Of a DNA stretch of 64,000 bases, positions 28,946 to 36,922 are shown one piece after another. The translations under genes and the position numbers were made by a program. Each line of letters opens with the position of its first letter. Position 1 is the first letter of the stretch. The stretch covers positions 1,984,001 to 2,048,000 of the forward strand of contig NZ_CP104900.1 of assembly GCF_025449215.1 (NCBI RefSeq), given 5' to 3'. This stretch comes from Shewanella seohaensis. Its GTDB lineage: Bacteria > Pseudomonadota > Gammaproteobacteria > Enterobacterales > Shewanellaceae. The notes beneath the pieces are model-generated. The model ran no database searches. It was not told the DNA's origin and saw only the letters and a list, made by a program, of their open reading frames with translations.

Positions 28946-28977
28946 GTTTATATCTGGGCTTATGCTAAGTTAATTTT

Positions 28978-29003
28978 ACCTCAGCTACGGCTGAGGTATT
29001 TAT
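28978..29003 (+). terminator. Terminator after the anchored hypothetical gene
   Basis: ACCTCAG pairs with CTGAGGT around CTACGG, followed by ATTTATTT. Confidence 0.65.
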
Positions 29004-29069
29004 TTCACCTAGCGGCTGGGAAAGCTTAGGTTTTGGCATAAAGCATAAAATTAAAACAAGGAGCGAGTC

Positions 29070-29486
29070 ATGGAAATGACCAAAGTCACGGGCAAATTTG
29101 ATGTTAAGCTCAATCCCGAGAGTGCCTATGCCACAGGTGTGGGTGGCGTGAACTTGGGCAGAATGACCTTAGATAAAAGCTTTTATGGTGAGCTAGAAGC
29201 CCGCAGCCAAGGTGAAATGCTCAGTGCCATGACGGCAGTAAAAGGCTCGGCAGGTTACGTGGCGATAGAGCAAGTCGTGGGTAAGCTGTGCGGCAGACAG
29301 GGCAGTTTTGTGCTGCAACATTTTGGCATTATGACCGATGGGCAAAACCGTTTACACCTTGAGGTTGTCCCCCATTCTGGCGCGGGTGAACTCGTTGGGT
29401 TATATGGCACTATGGCGATAAGCATCGAAAATGGCCAACATTTTTATGAATTTAGCTTCTGCCTCGAACAGGAAGCCGAAGCCTAA
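29070..29486 (+). CDS. DUF3224-family protein
   Basis: 138 residues with an ideal AAGGAG 6 bases ahead of ATG. The pattern is one compact beta-barrel-like domain: TKVTGKFDVKLNPE, LGRMTLDKSFYGELEARSQGEMLSAMTAVKGSAGYVAIEQVVGKLCGRQGSFVLQHFGIMTDGQNRLHLEVVPHSGAGELVGLYGTM. The central motif of substrate-like loops (KGSAGYVAIE, GSFVLQH, SGAGELVGLYG) identifies DUF3224 (allene-oxide-cyclase-like fold). Biochemical function unknown. Confidence 0.85.
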   Translation: MEMTKVTGKFDVKLNPESAYATGVGGVNLGRMTLDKSFYGELEARSQGEMLSAMTAVKGSAGYVAIEQVVGKLCGRQGSFVLQHFGIMTDGQNRLHLEVVPHSGAGELVGLYGTMAISIENGQHFYEFSFCLEQEAEA

Positions 29487-29517
29487 GGCATGATGAACAT
29501 AACATCGCGCCGATAAA

Positions 29518-29550
29518 ACAAAACCAGCCGAAGCTGGTTTTGTGGTTTTT
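29518..29550 (+). terminator. Terminator after the DUF3224 gene
   Basis: Eleven-base stem ACAAAACCAGC/GCTGGTTTTGT with CGAA loop, followed by GGTTTTT. Confidence 0.8.
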
Positions 29551-29565
29551 GCCCGAGTGACTAAT

Positions 29566-29625
29566 ACCAACAGCTGAGTTACCAACAGCTGAGTTATCAA
29601 GAGCTGAATTAGCAAGGGCTGAATG
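29566..29625. repeat. 15-base tandem repeat, four copies
   Basis: Two identical units ACCAACAGCTGAGTT (29566-29580, 29581-29595) are followed by two diverged ones (ATCAAGAGCTGAATT, AGCAAGGGCTGAATG). Noncoding, between convergent genes. Each unit contains AGCTGA or a near match. A slippage-prone array that could vary among strains. Confidence 0.8.
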
Positions 29626-29634
29626 TCAGGACCA

Positions 29635-30183
29635 TTATGAGGTTTTGACTTTGATTTTATCGACGACCTTTTTCACATCATCGGTATTTTTAGCAATGGT
29701 CAGGGCTAATTGACGCTCGGCATCGCTAGCCACTTCACCCTGTAAGGTCACTACGCCATCGGCAACGTCGACGTTAATTTGGGTGCCCGATACGTCGGTC
29801 GAGAACAACAGACGGGTTTTTACGACCGTTGCGACCTTAGAGTCGGTTAAGGTCTTCACCACCTCATTGGTGCCTTCGTCTTGTTTCATCACGGTTAACT
29901 TGTTATCGACCCCTTTTACCCCATCTAAGCTTTTGATGAGCTCAGCGGCGAGCGCCTTATCGACACTGCTCTCCACTTGACCGGTTAAGGTGACATGGCC
30001 GTTTTTCACGTCGGTCATAATGTCAAAGGAGTTGAGGTTAGTATTGAGCAACAAAGTCGTTTCGGCCTTGCCATCTAGCCAAGCATCTTTGGCATCGTCT
30101 TTCCAATCCTGTGCGGCGGCCACATTTAAACTGATAGAACCGACAAGTAAGGTGGTTAAAGCTAAAGTTGTCGTGTTTTTCAT
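29635..30183 (-). CDS. BON-domain periplasmic protein (OsmY-like)
   Basis: 182 residues. Signal peptide MKNTTTLALTTLLVGSISLNVAAA, then two BON domains. The first (about 40-95) includes KAETTLLLNTNLNSFDIMTDVKNGHVTLTGQVESSVDKALAAELIKSLDGVKGVDNKL. The second (about 110-180) includes VVKTRLLFSTDVSGTQINVDVADGVVTLQGEVASDAERQLALTIAKNTDDVKKVVDKIKV. The glycine-valine-valine-threonine-leucine turn of each is diagnostic. OsmY-type proteins sit in the periplasm, bind membranes and act as chaperones under osmotic or envelope stress. Consistent with stress-type neighbours (DUF2383, DUF1328). Confidence 0.88.
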   Translation of the reverse strand: MKNTTTLALTTLLVGSISLNVAAAQDWKDDAKDAWLDGKAETTLLLNTNLNSFDIMTDVKNGHVTLTGQVESSVDKALAAELIKSLDGVKGVDNKLTVMKQDEGTNEVVKTLTDSKVATVVKTRLLFSTDVSGTQINVDVADGVVTLQGEVASDAERQLALTIAKNTDDVKKVVDKIKVKTS

Positions 30184-30407
30184 AATGATATCCTCCGTTG
30201 TTATCTCGAAGTAACTAAAGCGCGAATCGTGCCAATGTTTTTATATGATTGATTTTAAACTGATTATATTTATTTTTGGCTCGTTTCGGCTGTTAAATCC
30301 AAAAGCAAGCTCGGCGCTTTTTACCGACAAAATGTAAATATTACCGAGGGTGATTAAGCGGTTTGGCTTAAGTGGGATAGGCGTTAAGCTCAAATAGATC
30401 GCAGGCA

Positions 30408-30435
30408 ACAAAAACGCGGCTCAGTTGGCCGCGTT
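30408..30435 (-). terminator. Terminator after the DUF2383-like gene
   Basis: AACGCGGC/GCCGCGTT stem with a T run on the minus strand. Confidence 0.75.
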
Positions 30436-30454
30436 ATTGGCTGGCATTGCTGCC

Positions 30455-30931
30455 TTACAGGGCTTGGCTACGCAGGTGTAGGGTATCTAAATGGATTTGT
30501 AGCCAGGCAATATCCTCGGCCAATTGGCTGATTAACCTTGGGTGATAGGCCTTTTTAATTAACTGTTTGAGGTGATTAAGGCGCTGACGCTCAAGCTCGC
30601 AGAGCACGGCGAGGGCATCGGCGAGTTGTTGTTTAATAAGTAAAGCATCGACATCGGCATAGGGCCGAGTCTGCGACGACGGCACTGAGTGCGGGCCTAT
30701 GTGCGGGCCCATTTGTTGTAATGTTTGGGCGAGCAGTTGCCTAAATCGCGCCAGCATCCCTTGATACGTCTTGATTTGGGCAATAAAAATGCGTTTTAGG
30801 CTGTAGTCATCGACAGTGGTATTGGCCCGAGTATAAAAATCCACGCCAGTTTGGGTCAGCTCGATTAACTCATTAACCAGCTTAATATCGGCGCTCAACT
30901 CGGTCTGATGTTGCGCAACATTAGACGTCAT
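30455..30931 (-). CDS. DUF2383/PA2169-family four-helix protein
   Basis: 158 residues from ATG 30931, chosen for the perfect AGGAGG ribosome site just upstream. All-helical: ELSADIKLVNELIELTQTGVDFYTRANTTVDDYSLKRIFIAQIKTYQGMLARFRQLLAQTL covers the ferritin-like DUF2383 region. A more variable C-terminal helical pair follows (ALLIKQQLADALAVLCELERQRLNHLKQLIKKA). No full set of di-iron ligands is evident. The family is linked to stress and sporulation-like coats, but the function is unknown. Confidence 0.7.
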   Translation of the reverse strand: MTSNVAQHQTELSADIKLVNELIELTQTGVDFYTRANTTVDDYSLKRIFIAQIKTYQGMLARFRQLLAQTLQQMGPHIGPHSVPSSQTRPYADVDALLIKQQLADALAVLCELERQRLNHLKQLIKKAYHPRLISQLAEDIAWLQIHLDTLHLRSQAL

Positions 30932-31184
30932 AAAGACCTCCTGTGGTAGTTTGGGCTGCTCCGCCGACACGGATTGCCCAACATTTTATGGAAATTTCAG
31001 TTTCATTCAGCTTCTATGCATATTTCGTTCACTTTTTAATGATAATTTAATAACTTGATTTAACTGATAATATTTATCCATTGTCGCCAGTGCCTCGCTT
31101 ATTATCGGCAACTCTTACCGTTGAGATTGTTAAAATTTCACGGCTGGCATACAGTGGTGCTTCATTCACAGGGAGTGGCACAAG

Positions 31185-32596
31185 ATGATCCGACCAACGC
31201 TTTTCTATCATCTACAGGACTTCGAGACCGAGCAGGCATTAGTGCAGCTCGAGGGCGCGCAGACCTACAACAAGCTACGCAGTACCGATGATTTATCTTG
31301 GATTAGTCAGCTGGAGGCCAATCGTATCGATGTGGCGATCATTGAGCTGCCCCGTCTAAGCCGTGAGGATTACTTAGCCTTACTCGAGTCCAGCGCCATT
31401 GCGGATGTGGAGTTTATTTTCCTCTCCGATGGCCTACCGAATCCTCACCTCGATAAACTCTTGTCTAAATACGCGGGCTACCATTTCCGTAAGCCCATCG
31501 ACATGTCGTTGCTGTGCGAAACCTTAGCGGATTTTGCCCAGCATCTGGTTGCGAATACTTCGACGCGTATTCGCCCCTTTGCCAGCGAATTAGACCAATA
31601 TGGTCTGCTGGTGGGCTCCTCGTTACCTATGCACCGCTTGTATCGCACTATCCGCCGGGTGTCGGCCGCCGAGAGCAATGTGTTGATTATCGGCGAGAGT
31701 GGCGCGGGTAAAGAGCTGGTCGCCAATACCATTCACTTAGCTAGCCCGCGGGTGAATAAGCCCTATATTGCGATTAACTGCGGCGCCTTGAGCCCAGAAT
31801 TAGTTGATAGTGAACTCTTCGGCCATGTAAAAGGTTCTTTTACCGGCGCGAATCGTGATCATCAAGGGGTATTTGAGCAGGCCGAAGGCGGCACCTTATT
31901 CCTCGATGAAGTCACCGAAATGCCCCTAGAGCATCAAGTTAAGCTGTTAAGAGTGCTGGAAAATAATGAATATCGCCCCGTCGGCAGCCCTAAGGTGCTC
32001 AAGGCCAATGTGCGTATTGTGGCGGCGACAAACCGCGATCCTTTAGTGGCGATTGAGCAAGGACAACTGCGGGAAGATTTGTACTTTCGCTTAGCGCATT
32101 TCCCCATTCAAGTGCCGCCATTGCGGGAGCGTGGGGAAGATATTGTCGGACTTGCGAAGCATTTTCTGGCCTATCGCAATGCGGCGGAAAAACAGAGTAA
32201 AGTGTTCTCGCCCTCAAGTTTAGAGGCGATTGCGGCCCACGCTTGGCCGGGGAATGTGCGCGAGTTAAAGCATGCTATCGAGCGCGCTTATATTCTGGCG
32301 GACCATGAGATTACCCCTGAGCATTTACAGCTTACGCCCAGTTTGGATAAGGAGGCGACTGCAGAGGAAAATGTCGTGATCCCCAAGGTATGCGCCTTGA
32401 GGAGCTGGAAAAAATCGCCATTTACCAAGCGCTTGAAACGAGTCAGGGCAATAAGACCGACACCGCCGAGCAGCTTGGGATCAGCGTTAAAACCCTCTAT
32501 AACAAGCTCAGTAAATATGAGCAGGAGTCAGACGCTCAAACCGTTGTTGCTGATACCCTTAGTGAAGATTCCGCTAGCAATAGCGTCGCCAAGTAG
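31185..32596 (+). CDS. VpsR-like NtrC-type regulator, frame broken near the C-terminus
   Basis: About 471 residues when one C is restored in the run 32381-32384, giving VVIPQGMRLEELEKIAIYQALETSQGNKTDTAEQLGISVKTLYNKLSKYEQ, the Fis-type helix-turn-helix. As written the frame slips into an unrelated arginine-rich tail. The N-terminal 120 residues are receiver-like but without a clear phosphoacceptor set (HLQDFETEQALVQLEG, IIELPRLSREDY, FRKPID). The AAA+ domain is complete: GESGAGKELVA (Walker A), GHVKGSFTGANRD (sigma-54 loop, GSFTGA variant) and GGTLFLDEVTEMP (Walker B). The layout resembles VpsR, a c-di-GMP-responsive matrix regulator, but the target is unknown. Confidence 0.8.
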
Positions 32597-32612
32597 CCAT
32601 CTACCTTTAAAT

Positions 32613-32687
32613 GCCCGAAAATAAGCTAATGCATTGATTCAGCTTTTGATTCAGAGTTGATTCTAAAAGTGTTAGCTTATTTTGGGC
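32613..32687. terminator. Long inverted repeat between convergent genes
   Basis: GCCCGAAAATAAGCTAA (32613-32629) and TTAGCTTATTTTGGGC (32672-32687) pair over 16 bases with one bulge across about 42 bases of loop. It overlaps the end of the phosphatase/kinase gene. Likely a shared terminator or mRNA-stabilising stem. Confidence 0.55.
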
Positions 32688-34366
32688 TCTGATTGCTGTT
32701 CAGCATTTTGCGCTTGATAGGGCACAAACACCTTCAAAGAGGCGGGCAGGATATCGATATTGAGTTGCTCCGGCTCACAAATCTCGCCATCAATCACATA
32801 CTTGCATGGGGGCTGACTGCTGATCTTCACCTTTTTCGCGTGGGCATGTTTCACTTTACCCGTGTTGGCCGAGGGCGCAGAGTCGCTATTGGCGGCCTCT
32901 TTAATCCAGCCGGTAAAAGCCAGTTCAGCCAGACTGATAAGCTGTTCATTCGGCTCATTATTTGAATCTAACCAAGTGATATCCAACAAGCCGTCGGTCA
33001 TATTGGGTTCGCCCTTACCTTGGGCGAGTAAGCTGGTAAAAGGTGCGGCATTGGCAACCACTAGGCTGTGGGTTTGCACTGTCATTGGGGCTTGGTCATC
33101 TAAAGTCAGCTGCAACTCGAGGTTGGTGTCAGTATTCACTGCGCGCCACAAACCATCGAGGTAGGCGAGTTGGCCGAGAGCATTTTTACGCTCGCGGCTC
33201 GCCGACTCAATCATTTGCTGCTCAAACCCAATGCCGACCAGCAGCAACACCAGCCGCTCATTGCAACGCGCCGTGTCTATGGTCTGAGTCTGACCTTGGA
33301 TAATATTATCAAGGGCTTGGGAGACAGCATTGAGCTTACTGCTTAAACCAAAGAGGGCGTGTGACAGGGCATTGGTGGTGCCTAACGGGATAATGCCTAA
33401 GGTGATATCGGTGTCGATAATCTCCGCCGCGACCTCTGTGACTGTGCCATCGCCACCGCAAGCGATGATGATATCGGCGCCCTGAAGCCGTGCTTTTTCG
33501 CTTGGGTTTGGGCGCTAATCTCTGGCGTGGTGAGCGCTAACTGCACTTCAAAATAGCGTTTCAGTTCAGTGCAAATTTGTTCGCCATGGCTCTGCCATTT
33601 TCCCGCGCCAGAGACGGGATTGGCGATAATCCAGGCTCGCTTATGCAGTTTGATTTCCCCTTGAGTGTACATCTGCTCCAGCGCTTTAAGTTGCCAGCGA
33701 TTTAACCTAGCGGTTTTACGAATGCTTTTAATCTGTTGCAGCACCTCCGCAAAACTGAGTTCGGGACGGCGGCATACAAGATAAGCGGCCAGCACCATTA
33801 CGGAGCGCCCGCGGCCGAGCGCACAGTGGATTAATACCCGCTTTTGGGCGCGTACTTGACGGTGTAACCAGTTAATCGCCTGATTTAATTGGGCGCTAGT
33901 TGGCACGCTGTGGTCAAGAATAGGGATATTCAGATAGTCGATATGATCCTCATACAGGGACACATCGAGGCCGTCGAATTCGGCGGTGACATCTAAAATA
34001 GCGGTAATGCCATAACGATTCAGTTTAGGTAAATCGGCAGCGCTTAAGCGGCTACCCAAGTACAGATATTTATCAATGGCTTGCATTGAAGGCACGCTAT
34101 CGCGGCGCCGCGCCCAGAGATTATAGAGTCGGCATCCTAATAAAAATGGAATAAAGCCCCAACGGATATACCAAGGGATGGATCCATCCTGACGTTTTCT
34201 AAAAATACTGGCGAGATTAAACCAATAGGCCGAGCCGACAAGGGCGAGGATAGGCTGCTCCATGCCCAAATAAAGGTGAGAATAGGGAGTGCCCCGTTAC
34301 GGCGAAATAGCCAAATAACAGCGCTCCGAACAGGTAGAAATACTTAATGTGGATCCTACTCAGCAT
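32672..34366 (-). CDS. Dual-specificity phosphatase fused to diacylglycerol/sphingosine-kinase-like domain, frame broken twice
   Basis: About 565 residues. The best start is ATG 34366 behind GGAGGAG, giving a membrane helix (IHIKYFYLFGALLFGYFAVTG). Reading continues only if one G is removed from the C/G run at 34292-34295. A second break needs one more base in the T run 33494-33498, restoring QAKKARLQGADIIIACGGDGTVTEVA. Domains: two membrane helices (1-65), a dual-specificity phosphatase with ILDVTAEF and the active-site loop VLIHCALGRGRSVMV (about 160-175), then a DAGK/LCB5 lipid-kinase domain with IIANPVSGAG and the GGDGT nucleotide loop. The combination suggests phospholipid-linked dephosphorylation and phosphorylation at the inner membrane. 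Substrates unknown. Confidence 0.8.
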
Positions 34367-34519
34367 TGGCATCTCCTCCATTGATAAGCGGCGAGCCTCA
34401 GGAAACCCACTTTATCGTGACCAATAGCTGTCACGATAAAGTGGTTCGGTGGTACTCAATTGAACTGTGGTTCCCCTGATGGGCTCGTATGCGGGACTCA
34501 CTACTTGCCGTCATCCGTT

Positions 34520-34714
34520 CTAGCAGCGGGTATCTTTCGCTTTAACGCCTTCTTTCAGTTCTTCACAGGCATCTTCAATCGCATTGCCGGTATCAGTGAT
34601 GGCTTCATCGATTTTTTCGCCTGCGTCCTCGGCGTGGTTGTCGCTACAGGCTGACAGTCCAAAGGTTAATAATAAGGCTAAAAATGCAGTGGTAATCATG
34701 GTCATAGGTTTCAT
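34520..34714 (-). CDS. Small lipoprotein
   Basis: 64 residues from ATG 34714 behind AAAGGAG. Signal peptide MKPMTMITTAFLALLLTFG with lipobox LSAC, then an acidic, helical mature part (SDNHAEDAGEKIDEAITDTGNAIEDACEELKEGVKAKDTRC) containing two further cysteines. The low-complexity helical body resembles small envelope-stress lipoproteins. It is followed on the same strand, in order upstream, by a DUF1328 membrane protein gene 22 bases away, so they are probably one transcript. Confidence 0.75.
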   Translation of the reverse strand: MKPMTMITTAFLALLLTFGLSACSDNHAEDAGEKIDEAITDTGNAIEDACEELKEGVKAKDTRC

Positions 34715-34736
34715 ATCGATTCTCCTTTTATCCAAT

Positions 34737-34913
34737 TTAAGCGCGTGGTGCCTTGCCCTTAAGGGCGTTGACCAGCAGGGAAATCACAAGTAATACAATA
34801 AATAGGAAGAAAATAATCTTTGCGATCCCCGCTGCGGCGCCAGCGATCCCCGTAAATCCAAACAGTCCGGCGATAATGGCCACAACCAGAAACATTAAGG
34901 TCCAACCTAACAT
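34737..34913 (-). CDS. DUF1328-family small membrane protein
   Basis: 58 residues from ATG 34913 with AAGGAGGTGGCT ahead. Two hydrophobic stretches ([51 protein letters not shown]) with the [14 protein letters not shown] motif define the DUF1328/YtjA family. These are tiny inner membrane proteins often co-expressed with stress genes; function unknown. Confidence 0.85.
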
Positions 34914-35227
34914 AGCCACCTCCTTTGTCTTATTTCGGTTTTTCTGTCTTCTTTCACTCTGCATGTTTACGTCGAGCGAGCTAGTTGCTGGGTGAGTTGA
35001 ATTAGCTAGATTACTTCTTACATCCCGTTATCACTCAATCCCGCAATAAACTCACAAAGGGGATATTGCGAGCTTAATGCCAACTTTGATATTTTTAGCT
35101 AATCTACTGATTTTTAGCGTAATTATTAAATGCTGTATTGGCGGGAGTATTGGCTGATATAAGCGAGATAGGCAATTTTTACCTGCGATTCGGTAAGAGT
35201 TGCAGTGTGATATTTGCGAGAACAGCA
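34914..35227. other. Intergenic stretch, no gene seen
   Basis: An AT-rich region upstream of the small membrane-protein genes. It must hold their promoter, but I could not fix one. No convincing open frame or repeat. Confidence 0.5.
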
Positions 35228-35259
35228 TAAAAAAGCCGATACCTTTTGAGTATCGGCTT
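35228..35259 (-). terminator. Terminator after the XRE regulator
   Basis: AAGCCGATAC pairs with GTATCGGCTT around CTTTTGA, with a T run on the minus strand. Confidence 0.8.
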
Positions 35260-35375
35260 AGATTAAGGTATCGATTGCAAAATTGAGAATACGACTGACA
35301 GTACCTTGCGGAAAGTTCTTAGCTCTTGCATCTGCGCTAACGCCAACAGTCGCAATGCAGCTGTGATGTGTCCTA

Positions 35376-35804
35376 TCAAGTCGCGTTTGAATGATATCTG
35401 TTAGACATTACGATAATAACTGCACAGGAAATACCATAGAGCGCACTAAGACTTCCATAATGAATTCCTGCTTCAGCGGACGTAATATTCCCAGATACAA
35501 AAGACATAGATATTCCAATATAGGCGCTCAAAATCCCCACAGTTGCACCAGCTAGCCCAAACTTACAACCTCGATGACTGGATGCTAAGGTGCTGTCTGC
35601 GGTGCTATTAATATCCAGATTACTAACGTTAATATCAAAAGCTGCCGCTAGCGCTCTTTTGGATTCTAAGGAGCCAGAGCCTTCACTCTCTACTCTCTGA
35701 ATAGTACGAATGCTCAGTCCTGAGATTGTGGCGAGTTGATCTTGGGACCAAGAACGTTCGCTTCGAAGCTTTTTCACTAATTCTTTGTTTATCATTTGTT
35801 CCAT
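35376..35804 (-). CDS. XRE-family regulator with C-terminal membrane segments
   Basis: 142 residues. Residues 5-65 form a helix-turn-helix of the Cro/C1 class (ELVKKLRSERSWSQDQLATISGLSIRTIQRVESEGSGSLESKRALAAAFDI). The rest carries two hydrophobic helices (FGLAGATVGILSAYIGISMSFV and GSLSALYGISCAVIIVMS), so the protein should be anchored in the inner membrane with its DNA-binding part in the cytoplasm. Target unknown. The base composition is slightly more AT-rich than the neighbours, as is the region up to 36.5 kb, which may be acquired. Confidence 0.75.
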   Translation of the reverse strand: MEQMINKELVKKLRSERSWSQDQLATISGLSIRTIQRVESEGSGSLESKRALAAAFDINVSNLDINSTADSTLASSHRGCKFGLAGATVGILSAYIGISMSFVSGNITSAEAGIHYGSLSALYGISCAVIIVMSNRYHSNAT

Positions 35805-35975
35805 TTTCTAGTTCCTAATAATGATTGCAGTAGGCGAATCATCATATAGAACCCATGATTTTAGTTATGACAACCTTACGTCAAAGTTACGACAGTAACC
35901 CGCCAAGCCGTTTTACGCCGCCAACAGCGGGAAAACATGCGGTTTTCTGCGCTAGGCTAAGGTGATACTGTTTGG

Positions 35976-36279
35976 CTAAGTGAAAACCTTATAATCAAAC
36001 TGAAATCCTAATTGATTAATGATGTCTGTGCATTGTGATAGGAACCGCGTTGCTAATGTTGTTGGCTCATACTTGCACATAATATTAATTTTAAACCCTC
36101 TCCCACGTGAATCTGGATAGCTTTCAAATACCTCGCCAGACTCGAGAAAAGCCAAGTAGATATTGAAGGAGCAAGAGATGCTTATCATCCCATTCCAAAT
36201 GATCTGAGATGGTTAGCACGACGACACCTTCATTATCTATTCCAATGGCGTCAATTGAATCTTGATCTTCTATGCTCAT
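35976..36279 (-). pseudogene. DUF6572-like protein, frame broken in the middle
   Basis: The first part, from ATG 36279, reads MSIEDQDSIDAIGID, then NEGVVVLTISDHLEWDDKHLLLLQ. The second, in another frame, reads NIYLAFLESGEVFESYPDSRGRGFKINIMCKYEP and ends FQFDYKVFT. Together they give the shape of a DUF6572 protein of about 100 residues. As far as I recall the family, a few residues between LLLLQ and NIYL are missing. A deletion of about 11 bases between short TCAA repeats near 36163-36166 would explain both the loss and the frame change, unlike the homopolymer breaks elsewhere. So this one may be a true pseudogene. Confidence 0.5.
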
Positions 36280-36866
36280 AGATATTCAACTCTAATGGAT
36301 TGCGGCAAATCTCACCTTCAATAATTTGAAGTGGTAAAGCTCAAGATTATGATTTTAGTGTTTATTTTTAGTTGTGATTCATTTCTATCAGAGCCGGTGC
36401 ATCGGTTCAGTTCTTCGGGTTTTGTATAACGAATTGTTTGTAATGTATTGAATATTAAGGCTCGATAATAAGGATTATTTGAAATAATGTGCAAAACGAT
36501 ACTTTTGAATGATAAAAATCCTTATTAACAAACCATGCTTTATATAAAGTTTTGGGACGATTGCATTTATCAACGTCTCCCACCCAATTTTAAATCTTGC
36601 CTCATGTATTGGATTGATTGTAGATCAGTGTTGCAGGCGAGCATTGTCGCGCTACGTTCTGTGACAAGAGTGGGCCATTGGAAAAATGGATTTTTCCGTT
36701 GAGCCCCCAAGGATGGGTTTACGGCGTGCCACTGAAGTGACAATGCGGAGCGGAAACAGAACTCCAATCGGCTTTTGGCATTATTTATTCGATTGATTGA
36801 AAGCGACAATGCCGAGCGGAACTAAACCCGTAATAGAGCCAAAAATGAAACCCCCAATTTACCCCC
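36280..36866. other. Gene-free AT-rich region with direct repeats
   Basis: No convincing gene. A 17-base direct repeat with one mismatch occurs at 36739-36755 (GACAATGCGGAGCGGAA) and 36805-36821 (GACAATGCCGAGCGGAA), and a related inverted copy lies near 36636-36651. The repeats flank a GATTGATTG stretch that also recurs near 36612. This looks like the remains of an intergenic repeat family or an old insertion next to the pfa cluster. Confidence 0.5.
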
Positions 36867-36900
36867 AAAAAAAGCGGGTTAAGTGTTCACTTAACCCGCT
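36867..36900 (-). terminator. Strong terminator of the pfa gene cluster
   Basis: A 13-base perfect stem (AGCGGGTTAAGTG with its complement, 2-base loop) is followed on the minus strand by seven T. It lies 22 bases after the pfaD stop. Confidence 0.9.
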
Positions 36901-36922
36901 CGATAAGGTTTCCCAAAGCGAA

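Noticed and set aside
36570..36809. 79-codon minus-strand open frame in the repeat-rich region
   Set aside because: No recognisable domain, no ribosome site, and it spans direct and inverted repeats; treated as noncoding.
36280..36922. Attachment site or insertion sequence next to pfaD
   Set aside because: There is no integrase or transposase gene and no terminal inverted repeats with target duplication; only loose repeats.
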